Below, in pieces: positions 30,671-41,884 of a stretch of DNA of 64,000 nt. Position 1 is the first letter of the stretch, and each line of letters starts with the position of its first letter. The position numbers were made by a program, and so were the translations under genes. Origin of the DNA: Limnanthes douglasii subsp. nivea (lineage: Eukaryota > Streptophyta > Magnoliopsida > Brassicales > Limnanthaceae); the NCBI GenBank assembly GCA_036936605.1, contig JAUPFV010000005.1, positions 74,164,885 through 74,228,884 on the forward strand. Direction: 5' to 3'. The notes beneath the pieces were generated by a model. That model was not told the DNA's origin. It was given only the letters and a program-made list of their open reading frames with translations, and did no database searches.

Positions 30671-31893
30671 TTCCCGTCTTTGTATATAACATCTTATTTT
30701 TCAATATGTTTTAGTATTTTTTATGATTACTATGGATTATTACAATATATTTCGATATAACTTTATGTTATAATTATTCACTTGATGTAAGACTTAATCA
30801 CTTTTATGCTAAGTATGTTTCAATTGTCACATTTCGAGTGTATATTTTTATAAGTTTGATGTTATTTCAAATAATACGGATTAAAATATTATCTTAAGTA
30901 TGTTTCAGTGGTCCACTTATCTTTACAAACTGAAGTTACACCATCCGACCAGAAATCATACTTGGTGTTCCACCAGCTTGATCATCATCCAAAGGTGTAT
31001 TTGCTTTTCATTATTGTAAAAATATAAACTTTCTCATTCTATACAAGAATAAGCACTAAGATCAAACATATTTTAATGAAAAATTAAGATTTTTATTTGA
31101 AATAAGAAAAAAAATTAAGCAAAGCATTTATATATATATATATAGTAAAGAGATATTACTCAGTTATATCTAATGATTTAGTAAGTGGTTGTATTACAAA
31201 TCATGGATATTTTACAGATCATGGATATTGATCGCGTGATTTTTAGGTTCTTGATAACCTAATAGTAATATCGATATTCTTTATCTGTCAAGATGTTTTC
31301 ATTTAAACTTCATTTCCAACTCTGCAGTTGCAAACTATATTCAACAAACAAAAAAATCTTTTAAATATTATCCATCAAATTTATTTGATGGACGAGAAGC
31401 TCAATTCAGTTTGCCACTCATCATCATCTGTCCGTTTGTATTTGCATTTATCTTTTTAATTCCTTTTACTAAAAGTTTGAAATTTGTAGTTATCATTGTA
31501 ATTAGATATGGAAAACTTGCTGAAGTTGTATAATTATAGTTTTATTTTAAATTGTAAATATATGAAAAAAAAGTTTAAACCACAAATTTTATTTATTTTC
31601 TAGTTTTGTTTGTTATTTATAAATGGCTATATCAATTTTTCTATCATTTAAGAGAAATTTACCTTGAATTTTTAATTAATTAAATAAACTATTAAAATAA
31701 ATTGTCTTTCACATCTGTTTATAGATCATATTTTCTATTTTTTTATCATAAATTTTGTATAATATACATATCATTGCCTATATCATTTGTTATTTTTGTA
31801 CTTATATTGTGTGACAAGTTCTGACAATTTTGTATAAAAAAACGCATAATTATGTTTCAAAGTTGTAGGTTAATTTGTCATTTGCGAAATGTT
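30671..31893. other. AT-rich spacer left of gypsy C
   Basis: There is no recognisable gene. It contains a short TA microsatellite (31,131-31,144) and the dispersed repeat at 31,433-31,506 that resembles 8,880-8,960. The last five bases (with 31,894-31,898) form the gypsy C target site. Confidence 0.5.
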
Positions 31894-31898
31894 ATGTC
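31894..31898. repeat. Target duplication ATGTC, left of gypsy C
   Basis: Perfect match to 39,060-39,064. Confidence 0.92.
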
Positions 31899-32315
31899 TA
31901 ATAAGGGAAGGAAAATATAGGTGGTTAACATGTAATTTAGCTCATAAATAAGATCGCGGTCCACGTATTTAGTGACTAAGGACTAAAGTAAAGCACACAT
32001 AAGAAATAAAGGGCTTAAATCATAGACCCCAAAAACTTGTTTGTAAAATAGTCAAATAGTAGGGGGTAAGAAATCCACTCTTACAGTGGTAGAAAGGTAA
32101 TTTTACCATCCACCTCATTTACTATATAAAGGACATTCCCTTTTGGGAGAAAATGTCAATGATTGATCAATCATTTCAACATTTACTCCTTTTGTCTCTT
32201 CTGTTTTCTAGCAATTCACTATTCACTGTCACATCACACAAATATTCTTTAGTCCGAGCCTCTCACACGAACATCTTCGCTCCTGAGTCTCACTAAAGAT
32301 TCACTGAGCTCATCA
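31899..32315 (+). repeat. 5' LTR of gypsy C
   Basis: It runs from TAATAAGGGAAGG (the 3' LTR has TGATAATGGAAGG, so the canonical TG is mutated) to GAGCTCATCA. It contains the TATA element at 32,121-32,131. Confidence 0.92.
32121..32131 (+). promoter_or_regulatory. TATA box in gypsy C 5' LTR
   Basis: ACTATATAAAGG is a strong TATA element, about 185 bp before the LTR end. The 3' LTR copy has ATTATATAAAGG at the same place. It probably drives the genomic transcript. Confidence 0.7.
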
Positions 32316-32334
32316 GCGGCGTCATCAGTGGGAA
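32316..32334 (+). promoter_or_regulatory. Primer-binding-like site of gypsy C
   Basis: GCGGCGTCATCAGTGGGAA follows the LTR directly and shares GGCG and AGTGGGA with the corresponding family B site. The tRNA is not identified. Confidence 0.5.
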
Positions 32335-32390
32335 CCGTTTGGTACTCAAAATTAATTTTCTAAAACCTTGAAAACTAAAAGTAAAAAGTT

Positions 32391-34187
32391 ATGGATACAA
32401 AAACTTGAGGAGAGATTGAAACCAATCCGATTAGAGATTTAGTCGGTGTCGAATCTGGAGACCATCTGATGGAATAGCATGTCCTGCATGAAGGAAATGC
32501 TCTGAATCGGTACGCGGAAGAGCTTTTAGAGGAGTCAGTATTGGTCGCCAGACAAAAAGAGTTGCTAGAAGATATCAAAAGGTTAAATGCTGAAATGGAT
32601 GCCATGATGGCGAGCACCAAAAGGGTCAGATATGAGGTCCGACAAGAAAGGATCGAGGCTGATCAAACTCAAGATGCTGTTATACCCAAAGAGAGCCGAC
32701 GCAGGAAAATCCATCTGCATTCTAAAAGACGTGCTAGATCTGAGCAAACATATGAGTCGTTCGAGTCTAGCGAGTATACCTCTTTGAATTCTGATAAGTC
32801 TTCCTCTTCGGAGACCGACTCGAGGTACAAGGTGAATCAAAGGCAAAAATATGCGAGGATACACAAGCACACTCATCGGACAAGTAGGAGAAGGAACGAT
32901 ACGAGGAAGAAAGCTGATGCTGGTAAGCGGAAAATGTATTATGAGGATCAAGTTACTACTCGGAAGCAACCTCAGTCCGATAATTATCATCAAGATTACA
33001 GAGTCAACAATCACTTTACTTCTCCGACTGAGGAAATTTTTTACCCAGCCACTAACGATGGTCCGGAGGGAAGTACGTACAAGGTCGGACATAATTGGAG
33101 GTCATCCCCCCTCTCTCCGGAAATCGTTTCCGGGCATCTTCCTAAATGGTTTGATATTTCCAAGCTGGAAAAATTTGATGGGACTCAGGATCCTGATAAC
33201 CATATTGAGAAGTTCAAGAAGTTCATGATTAACTACGACGATGACGACAAGTTATTATGTAGATCTTTCTCTCAGACGTGCAATAATACTGCCCCTAAGT
33301 GGTATAACCGACTGCCTCAATGGTGCATAAAGAATTTCGATATGTTCTGGAGTATGTTCCGACAGTACTTCGTCGGAAGCAAAACGTTTCGTGCCAACGG
33401 AGATACCATCATTTAATGTCGACAGAAGATTGGAGAGAGTTTGAAAGAATATACCAAGAGATTTATCCAAGTCAAGACGGACATGGAATATTGCAAGGAC
33501 AAGGTAGCATTGGTTGCTTTCCGAATGGGTCTTCTTTCGGGGGTAATGAAAGATAATGCTGCAGAAACACAAGCTATGACGTTTGGAGCTTTGTTGGATC
33601 AGATAGAAAAAAGAATCTTGGTCGAGGAAACCAGGGCCTCAGAGATAAAATTTATGTCTCAATTCTATCAGGATCCAAATTTAGCTAGAATTAGCACGAC
33701 GGCAATGAATATCCGACCACAGGCTACCCAACCGATCACCATTGTCCGACCACGGGCTCAGACAGTTCAAGCAACGAATCAGACCCTTTAACGGGCGACT
33801 CAGAACCAACAGTATCAACAGGAAGGTCAAGTAGTTCAACAGTATGTCAGACCGGCTTCAAACAGGTGGGTCCGACCAGCTCATTACGCCGAGTTGACTG
33901 AGTGTGTCTCCACTATTTTCGAAAAAACACGTGCAAATATACATTTCCGCAAGCCTTTTCCTTTACAAAATCCGAGGGAGCACAAGAAGAACAAATACTG
34001 TCAGTTCCATGATGACATCGGGCATCACACTAAGGGCTGTGTGGCTTTAAAGAAAGAAGTTCAATACTTAATAGATAATGGAAAGCTGGTTGACTTTGTT
34101 AGGAAAAATACCGCAGTGGTACCAAAACAAGAAGTCGATCCAAGGCAAGACGATACCATGATGATTTTCGATGTGATCGAAGAATAA
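32391..34187 (+). pseudogene. Gypsy C gag
   Basis: One frame runs from the ATG at 32,391 to the TAA at 34,185-34,187 with no frameshift. Only four internal stops interrupt it (TGA 32,406, TAG 32,475, TAA 33,414, TAA 33,789). The N-terminal part is charged with a Ser-rich stretch (SSEYTSLNSDKSSSSETD). The gag core reads KLEKFDGTQDPDNHIEKF and APKWYNRLPQ, followed by GESLKEYTKRF. The zinc knuckle is CQFHDDIGHHTKGC near 33,999. It aligns with family B gag. With pol gone, the long near-open gag frame may reflect recent loss rather than selection. Confidence 0.88.
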
Positions 34188-34324
34188 TTTGTGGATGCGT
34201 TTGATATAGCCACAGAGTATCTTGACCCGAAGCCGGGCAGAAAAAGTGTAAACATGGTAGATGAGTCGATCCCCAGAGGAAAGATTAGTGAGTTATATTC
34301 ATTTTTGAGTCACTAACTATTTTC

Positions 34325-34343
34325 GGGGGGGGGGGGGGGGGGG
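34325..34343 (+). repeat. G19 homopolymer
   Basis: Nineteen consecutive G lie between gag and protease sequence of gypsy C, followed by TGGG. Such a run is very unusual in this AT-rich region, and its length may be unreliable. Confidence 0.85.
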
Positions 34344-34383
34344 TGGGTTACAGTAGCACATATATCAAATTACTCGAGGAAGA

Positions 34384-35299
34384 GTCACATCGTAAGTTTG
34401 GCAACGCAGTTGGAGGCAGGAGCCTCATCGCAGCACCTTTACCGGAGTCCATCACCAATTCTTCGCTTTGAAGATGACGACATAAGGGAAGTAGCTGGTC
34501 CACATGAGGACGCGGTGGTAATCGGAGCAGAGATTGCTGGAAACAAGATAAGAATTTTTTTGATTAACACATGGAGTTCTGCCAACATTATGTTTAGGAC
34601 AACCTAGAACAAGATAACCAATCCTCCAACCATCTTACGGTCCAACATGACGATACTGGGATTTACCGGTGAAATGAGAACTTTATGCGCTTCCAAGGGG
34701 ATATAACAATGTTTTTTACACCGTTCCACCCCCAATCGAACGGTCAGGTCGAAGTAACTAATCGAACAATCTTGGACGGGCTAAGAAAGAATCTAGAGGG
34801 CAAAGCAGGGAAGTGGCCAGATTACCTACAAGAAGTGCTATGGGCTTACAGGACTACTCCTCGGACTGCAACACACAAGTCGCCTTTCGCACTGCTGTAC
34901 GGAATGGAGGCACTAGTGTCATCGGAAACAATGTTCCCATCTTTTCGACTGAGTGAGTATTCCGAGGAGGGGAATGACGAAGGAAAACGCACAGAGCTTG
35001 ATCTGATAGAAGAAAATAGAAGAAAGGCATAGTTGAATTCCTTGCACTATCAAACTTTAATGAGAAGCCGTTACTCATCGAAGGTCAGAAAAAGAGGATT
35101 TGAGGTGGGAGACAGGGTCCTAAGAAAAGTATTCCTGCATACGAAATAAAAGAGACTCGGAAAACTCGCCCCAAACTAGGAAGGTCCGTACACAGTCACA
35201 AAGAAGTTGAAACCAGGGACATACTGATTGAAAGACAAAGAAGGAAGAGATTTTTCACATCCCTGGAATATTGATCACCTAAAAGCTTATTTAGTTTGA
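34384..35299 (+). pseudogene. Gypsy C pol remnant: protease joined to integrase tail
   Basis: The protease part (about 34,390-34,670) reads LATQLEAGASSQHL, AGPHEDAVVIGAEIAG and then FLINTWSSANIMF. The catalytic Asp of the usual DTGSSAN is changed to Asn. At about 34,678 the sequence jumps to the end of the integrase core: LCASKGI, then after a one-base shift FFTPFHPQSNGQVEV, WAYRTTPRTATHKSPF and a C-terminus ending DHLKAYLV with TGA at 35,297. RT, RNase H and the first part of integrase are absent. Compared with family B about 2.9 kb is missing. Only the glutamate (NGQVEV) of the integrase triad remains. Confidence 0.88.
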
Positions 35300-35340
35300 T
35301 TGTGTGATATGTAAATATTTTATTTGTCAACTTATGTAAG

Positions 35341-35395
35341 TTTCGGTGGCATACTCTTTCCTACCCTGGTGGCGCAGGAAGGTTTTAATGAGGTG
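35341..35395 (+). promoter_or_regulatory. Post-pol conserved motif, gypsy C
   Basis: CTCTTTCCTACCCTGGTGG followed by GGTTTTAATGAGGTG, 45-95 bp after the pol stop. It is nearly identical to family B and recognisable in A, D and the 3-kb fragment. Its role is unknown; it may matter for RNA processing or replication. Confidence 0.7.
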
Positions 35396-35450
35396 CCTAA
35401 ATAGCTGGCTTATACATCGAATTTTATTGGCTTCTTTAAAAACTAGACTA

Positions 35451-35600
35451 AGTTCATCTTTTTGGACTCAAAAAATACTCCAAATAAGTTTGGACGAGAA
35501 AGTTCATCTTTTTGGACTCAAAATATACTCTAAAGAAGTTTGGACGAGAAAGTTTATCTTTTTGGACTCAAAACATACTCCAAAGAAGTTTGGACAAGAA
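35451..35600 (+). repeat. Three tandem 50-bp repeats
   Basis: Units start at 35,451, 35,501 and 35,551 (each AGTT(C/T)ATCTTTTTGGACTC...GGAC(G/A)AGAA), then the start of a fourth at 35,601. Units differ by a few bases. They lie in the 3' region between pol and the antisense ORF. Confidence 0.95.
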
Positions 35601-35640
35601 AGTTTGAACCTTGGCGGTCACTTCTGATGTCTTGGCTAAC

Positions 35641-37869
35641 TCATCTTTTAGGGTCCTTCACTTCTTTCTTCAAGTTATCCGACTCAGAAACCAGGCCTTC
35701 GACTTTGGAGGATATCTCAGTCTGTTCGACGACCTGATCGGTCAAGTCCCTCACTTTGTCCTTCAACTCAAAAACCTCAGACGTTAGGGCTTTCACCTTC
35801 CCCCTCCTCTCAATGACTTCTTCTTTATAGTGATCCTCCCTATTCGCTTTACGTTCGAGCAGGGCAGCAGCGTGCAATAATTTGTTCAACTCATTTGCCA
35901 CATATTCATTGGCCTACACATCAAAGTAAGCAGAGGTTGGGGAGGGGTACCTTTCCTCGTCAGAGTCACCTTCTTGAGCTTCCCTTCGTGTGGAGACGAA
36001 TTCTTCATCGGAGTCCGAGTCGAAAATCACAAACGTTTTGGACAAAGGCAAGCTTGGACGATTAGTGTTGTCACTTTCCCCTCCACTCTCAACAATCATT
36101 TTCTTCTTCTCCTAAACCGTAAATCTTTGCGGCCTTGTGGCACCAGCCCGACCTTGGGGCCTAATCTCAACCATGTGGTCAGCTTCACTTGACCTGTTTT
36201 CAGGATAAGAGGTTGGGGATAATTCCTGAGGACCGATAGGGGCTTCTTGTTGAGGTTCCGATGACCTCGCATCCGGGGGCAAGCCTAGTTGGATGTCATC
36301 ATGATCACCCGGAGCTCCTGTTGAAGGACTGTCTTACATCCTTTCTTGGGGACTGCCCTGAGCCTCGGGCTGAGAACCCTCCTGAGCATTGACCCTCCTA
36401 TCCTCACGAGCGTCCTCTTCAGACTCAACATCCTCCTCAGTCTCTTCTTCCTCACCTTCCTCGGGTTTTTCGGTATCTTGGTGACTCGGAGCTCTGGCTC
36501 GAGTAAGGAGGTAAACTGCATCCTTAAAGCGTCTAAACGATTAAGGACATCGTATCTTGTAGAAGGCACCATAAGTTCCGAGGCGGTCTTCTTCTCACTA
36601 AGATCGCTCCACCACAGATTACACTTGGCAAATTTCATAGGAAGAAAACTTTGGTGGAACTTGTAATCCCAGTGTTCACCTGCCCACACTTATCTTCTCA
36701 ACGGTAGCCTTTCTAGATTTAGCATGGAGCTTAAAGGACTTAACAATTCCTTTCAAAGCTAAAAAAGACACAAAGTCAGAATTTACTGAACCTGACGACT
36801 CGGAAACAATTTAGATTAGAGTACTTACCTTGTCAGGTCCACTTCAGCGTCAACCGATGAGGAAGGTCTTCAGAGTTTTCAAATCCGGTCTCCCATAACC
36901 CGGAAATGAACAGAAACTGTTACTTCAACTTCTTGTCGGCCTCCAGAAAATCCTTTATCACTTTAAGATTTTTGGTAAAGCCAAGTGAATCAGAAAAGGA
37001 TAGTGAGATTTCTTGGCTACACTCGAGACGACAATGAGTTGTTCCATGGTGAAAGCGTTCTCGGAAAGCCTCGAAACCATAATGCAGGCCATGAAGGTAT
37101 ACCACATGTTTGCACCGACCTGAGAATAACAAAGTCCAACCAAGTGGAAGTAGTCGGTAAGGAGAGGATCGATGGGCAGTCAGAGACCCTAGTTCATCAG
37201 CTCCGTATAAAGCACTAACTCATTATTCTGAATTGATAGAGGCATCTCACCAATAGTAGGAAATCAGATAGTGATGTTAATAGGAATACCCTAACGATCC
37301 CTTAGCTTGACCTCCTTGGTCGGATGAAAATATTTATACTTCACCTTGTACAGAGCCAAAAGATGTTTAGCTTCGATACCGCGGAGATTATCGTCCAGGA
37401 TATCTTCCACATTCGAGGGCAAACCCGTGGAGTGCTTCTTCTTCTTCTTATTCTTTACCACAAAAGTCTCACATTGGTGAGGGGGGAAGATTAATTGCAG
37501 GTTCTGAGGGAGGAGCCAGAGCATCATCATCCGGGGAGGGAGCATCAACACGAAAAACTAGAAGAGGCTCTGCCTCAACCACCACAGCGTCAGGATTCTC
37601 CTTATCATCATCATAGTCATCGGATAGATTCTTCTTTTGCACATCTGGGATGGGAGTAAGGGATGGTTTGGGTCGAGTCCCCCTAGGAAAGGTTTTCTTA
37701 GGGCTAACGTATGGCGTTGTTTGAGGAGAGCCGTGGGGGGTTGTTGGAGGAGTCGAGACCAAGGAGTGGATCCTCATCCGGTCTGATTTGGTTGCTGGAT
37801 CGGGCGATCTTTTTCGTTTAGCCCTGTCTCTATTTTCTTTAACCGACGGTTTTTCTCCTCATCACCCAT
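35641..37869 (-). pseudogene. Antisense extra ORF (aORF) of gypsy C
   Basis: A likely start is the ATG at 37,869 (MGDEEKNRRLKK), with a frameshift leading to MRIHSLVSTPPTTPHG (37,777) and a Pro/Asp-rich region. The conserved domain at about 37,440-36,900 reads IEAKHLLALYKVKYKYF, PIDPLLTDYFHLVGLC and ANMWYTFMACIMVSRLSE, matching the family B aORF. A block at 36,689-36,285 (WAGEHWDYKFHQSF) matches family B exon 2. An acidic Ser/Asp stretch (36,099-35,914) and a coiled coil (35,901-35,641) follow. Several frameshifts and stops break it. In family B the coiled coil precedes the acidic tail; here the order appears reversed or the tail is lost. Confidence 0.75.
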
Positions 37870-38183
37870 TACGATGAAGGGAGAAGGTCGAGAAGGAAAA
37901 TTCGAGGGAGTTAGAGAAGCAAAAAGATCAACCCCACCATTTCAATGGTGTGCTTAACTTGGGGAGGATGCAGCAAGGCTGATGGAGCTTTCGCGGATCG
38001 GAGCCCAATTGTCTCGAAAGGTAGATTTTTAAATCTCTGTACGGGAAGGCTGTTCTCTTGCACTGGCAGATCTGCGAGTACCGATCCGATTAGAAATGTT
38101 GAACCACCTCCAAAGCTTGTAACTTTCAAGATTGATGAATTCGTCAAGCATGAAAATGCAAAGTGAGAAGTTTGTTTAAGCAC

Positions 38184-38214
<31 letters not shown>

Positions 38215-38644
38215 AGAGCAAACTCTTTCGAAATAAAATCAGAAACCTTTATTTAGGAAAAGAGTTGAGTATTTATATGCAAGGGAGGCAGAAGGCAAAC
38301 AGGTAAAAGGTAACGGTACAGTGACACGTGTCCATGGTAGTTGCGCCGTCTAAAACTTACTTGACTCGATAAAAGTAAAATAAAGCATGTGCGTCTGACA
38401 TAGATGATTACTTAGGTGCATCAGCATGACTAAGAGGTGAAGTTAGCAGAGCGAAATATCCGATCCGAATGGGGTAACGAAGACTCTGATCCGACCTTAT
38501 CAGAACTCTACATAAAAGCAGGAAATCCGGCTACGATAATGACGATATCCGATCCGAATGAGGTGTCATAGATTCTGATCCGAACAATGCTAGATAATAA
38601 TTGAAGTCCACATCCAGAGAACTACACATGGACTGAGAGGCTAC
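37870..38644. other. Region between aORF and 3' LTR of gypsy C
   Basis: It contains the small plus-strand ORF described separately, a CT microsatellite (38,187-38,214) and about 400 bp with repeated TCCGA(T/A)CCGA-type motifs (38,460, 38,550, 38,580). The last bases before the LTR (CTGAGAGGCTAC) are the likely polypurine tract. Confidence 0.5.
37945..38166 (+). other. Small unrecognised ORF inside gypsy C, possible captured exon
   Basis: This 73-codon ORF starts with ATG and ends at TGA (MVCLTWGGCSKADGAF ... KLVTFKIDEFVKHENAK). Base composition is more balanced than the surroundings. Nothing comparable is seen at the same place in families A or B. I do not recognise it. It could be an exon picked up by the element or chance. 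Confidence 0.25.
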
Positions 38645-39059
38645 TGATAATGGAAGGAAAATATAGGTTGTTAACATGTAATTTAGCTCATAAATAAGAT
38701 CAAGGTCCATGTATTTAGTGACTAAAGACTAAAGTAAAGCACACATAAGAAATAAAGGGCTTAAATGATAGACCCCAAGAACTTGTTTGTAAATAGTCAA
38801 ATAGTAGGGGTAAGAAATCCACTCTTACGGTGGTAGAAATGAAATTTTACCATCCACCTCATTTATTATATAAAGGACATTCCCTTTTGGGAAAAAAGGC
38901 CAATGATTGATCAATAATTTCAACATTTATTCCTTTTGTCTCTTCCCTTTTCTAGCAATTCGCCGTTCACTGTTACATCACACGAATATTCTCTAGTTTG
39001 ACCCTCTCACACGAACATCTTCGCTCCTGAGTCTCACTAAAGATTCACTGATCTCATCA
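38645..39059 (+). repeat. 3' LTR of gypsy C
   Basis: It runs from TGATAATGGAAGG to GATCTCATCA and aligns end to end with 31,899-32,315. Confidence 0.92.
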
Positions 39060-39064
39060 ATGTC
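39060..39064. repeat. Target duplication ATGTC, right of gypsy C
   Basis: Matches 31,894-31,898. Confidence 0.92.
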
Positions 39065-39117
39065 AGATTGCATTGTTATTTGATTTGATAACAGGTTGGT
39101 TTGCATAGTTTTAATTT

Positions 39118-39163
<46 letters not shown>

Positions 39164-39519
39164 CAAAAATTAATATATTAGAAATCGGGGAGGATTACAA
39201 CCTTGGGTTGACCTAAAATATATGTTTGGGGCCTAGAATACTAATAAAGGCTTCTTGAAAATTAGGACTTCAACTTTGAAATCTAAAGCTCTGAATTAAA
39301 AGAAAACATTTACGATTAAGCCAAAAGAGGCTTGAGAAGCTTAATATTAGGTTAGAGATAGCTCGGAGAAAGCTAATCTTTCTTAAACCTTGGAAGGCTT
39401 TGAGCAACTTGCATTTGATAATGAAGGTTTTGATTCTACTTCATCATAAATTTATTTTTTCTGATTATACTATTAAATCTATTCTTTATATTTTTTCTTT
39501 CATTCATTATTGTCCAGAG
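39065..39519. other. Spacer with TA microsatellite
   Basis: A (TA)20-type microsatellite at about 39,120-39,159 is followed by AT-rich sequence. The right part may be the worn 3' end of the next LINE, but I see no protein match. Confidence 0.5.
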
Positions 39520-41250
39520 ACACGATGAAGCTGGAATTAACAAGCAACATGTATAGATCATCCAGATTTGAAGGTTATGTTTCTTTACGTATGTCCAGGT
39601 ACCAAGTAATAATTTTCAACTTAATTCTCACATTCTCTCAAATTTTTGCATATTTTGTTTCCTATGAGAGCATGGTCTTTAACCCATGTGTTACCTTCCA
39701 CTATCCCTTGAATCTTGTTTTTAACATACTGCTGAAAGTTATCAGTATTTATCTCTCCATCTTTAAGCCAATTCATGTTGTTTTTTGTTCTCATATCGAT
39801 TCTTCCCTATCATGAAGAAAAATGTGATTTGCATATGCCTTAGATAGCTTAACTTTATCTTCACCGCTCTTTGATTCTTCAAAATGTTAACTAAGAATTT
39901 AACATATTCCTCAAATTGTAAGATGGCATCAAATACATTACCAAAATATTCCCGATTTTAGTTTTGTAGTTTGTATTTTTTTATTTTGAGTTTTCTCCCA
40001 AAAAGGGTTTACAATAGGCCTTTACATATCAACATTCCAATTAAGGTCAATAATGCTAACAAACTCAAGATGCATTACCCACATCTTTTTAAATTTAAAT
40101 GAAGACTTTATTTTATTTATTGCAATTGATATTGTGATGCAAATAGAATAATGATTAGAACTTGTCTTTGACATATTCTTGACTTTACTATCTTCAAAAT
40201 AGACGTAACATGCAGTATTGTATAGAGCTCTATTGAGTCTCTTCTATTTCTTGTTGTTTGTCCATGTATACTTAGATCTTGTATAATCTGTATCTTCAAG
40301 TTTGCAATCAAGTATAGTATTATTGAAATCATCAAGACATTTCAAACATAGGGAAGAACGGGAAAGTTATACTTGAGCATCAAAGATAACATTGAAATCA
40401 CCAATAACAAACCATTCCTTAGAATTATCTGCTAAGTTTCTCTAATTATTTCAGAGCTTTAATCTTTATTCCTTGATGCACTTAGCATATAAATAGTGGC
40501 AACAAACGACTTATCTAGAAGAGGATGGATAACTATAACATGTAGGAATTTTTCATGGTTCACAATGATATCTACACTAAATGTTTCTCTCTGAAATAAC
40601 CAAATTTTGTTGTTGAAATTGGCAGTACTATCATGAAATCCAAGGATCCCAAAAAATTTATGGGTGAAAATTTCTTTCTACATAAATCATTTTGGAGATC
40701 AAATTCTAATATAATATGTCTAGGATCCCAATTAGACAGATTTACCTCTCCCACAACCTTGAAAGAATCCAAGAATTTTTTAATATAAGATAAATGTGGT
40801 TTTCCTTTGGAAAATTTCTCAACTGGTGTTGATTTTGAAGAAGCAAGTAGTTTCTCTCTATTTATAAAAAGAAAATTGAATAACCATGTGATATCCTCTA
40901 TGTTGAATCTCTGTATTTTCTAGTATATTATCTTTAGGGGAGATCTCAGTACCATATGCATAGGATTTGTAAGGAAACCTTCCTCGTTGAGATTGTTGAA
41001 GAATCTGGTTTTCGTTATTTACAAAAGATGTAATATCTTATATAGGATTTTTTTCTTAATTATATATATTGGTTAGAGTTAAGTTGATGGTTTCCTCTCA
41101 TGTTTTTCTTGTTTTCACATTTTGTTGCACGAATGGATACTTTTCATGTATATTGATTCTGGTTTTAATAATAGGTAAGGTTTTTTATCCATATCTTTAT
41201 TTGTTGACGCATGCTAAGAAGGTTTTCTAGTAGAAAGTAAGGAATGGGGT
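39520..41250 (-). mobile_element. Old L1-type LINE relic
   Basis: On the minus strand about 40,900-40,700 reads VEKFSKGKPHLSYIKKFLDS and LSNWDPRHIILEFDLQND, the DUF4283 region of LINE ORF1. It passes directly into endonuclease sequence (KIWLFQRE, VDIIVNHEKFLH, then VIGDFNVIFDAQ near 40,390 and SKYTWTNNK near 40,260). Weak linker sequence toward the RT follows to about 39,520. Stops and frameshifts are frequent, and the ORF1-to-endonuclease junction implies an internal deletion. It is not similar in DNA to the 4-9-kb LINE beyond the shared domains. No ends or target duplication found. Confidence 0.65.
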
Positions 41251-41884
41251 GACTGGGTAGGAAAATTTGGATTCAATCCTGATGAACCTGTTCTTTTCTT
41301 CAAAGTGTGTATCATAATATTTGAAAAAAACCAATAATGGTAACGACGAAACAAGCACCGAGAATCAAAACTTTTGAAATCAATAAACTATATCTTGGAG
41401 GAGACTCTTCTCTCCTATCCCTTGTATGCTATTTAAATTAATTTAATTTAAATATATATCAATTCATAAACAAATAAACAAATAAATAATATATATAATA
41501 AATTATATTTTTTATAAGCGGTTCGTTTAGTTTTTAATCGCACTATGTACTCATAAAGACTTAAGTTTTAGTCATATACGGATGAGGCAAGAATATTACA
41601 AACCAGGATGTCTAGTTGATTTATTTTTACAAATAAATTATTTATATTTTTATAGACGTATGTGATCCATATCATTAAACAATCATTTGTTGTTTCGTGT
41701 GTGTCGTACGAAAATTTCTAACAATTTTGTACATAATATACAAAAAATCATGGAATTTTTGTATAGATGAGTGAAAAATAATGGATCAAATTTTTCATTT
41801 CGTATTAATTTGTGCAAAATATTTTAGGGGATTAGATATTGTTCGATAGTTTTATATGAGTTTAGATATATCGATTCGAAAAAA
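41251..41884. other. AT-rich spacer
   Basis: No gene. Weak similarity of 41,520-41,605 to 27,830-27,900 suggests the duplicated PMD segment may begin here. Confidence 0.4.

Larger units (their letters stand above)
31899..39059 (+). mobile_element. Ty3/gypsy Tat-type element, family C, internally deleted
   Basis: Both LTRs (417 and 415 bp) and a perfect 5-bp duplication ATGTC are present. Order: 5' LTR, primer-binding-like site, gag, G19 tract, protease remnant, then directly the C-terminal integrase tail, post-pol motif, three 50-bp tandem repeats, antisense ORF, leader and 3' LTR. RT, both RNase H domains and the integrase core are missing, apparently in one deletion near 34,678. The LTRs differ at about 30 positions by eye, so insertion is not recent. 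The element cannot replicate without help. Confidence 0.92.

Noticed and set aside
35451..35600. CRISPR-like regular repeats (also 48,770-48,909)
   Set aside because: Units are contiguous with no spacers and sit inside plant retrotransposons; they are simple tandem repeats.
39120..39159. TA microsatellites (also 2,807-2,830 and 43,018-43,049) as functional AT-rich origins or TIRs
   Set aside because: They are plain TA runs at variable positions in LTR or spacer sequence; copies of the same LTR differ in length.
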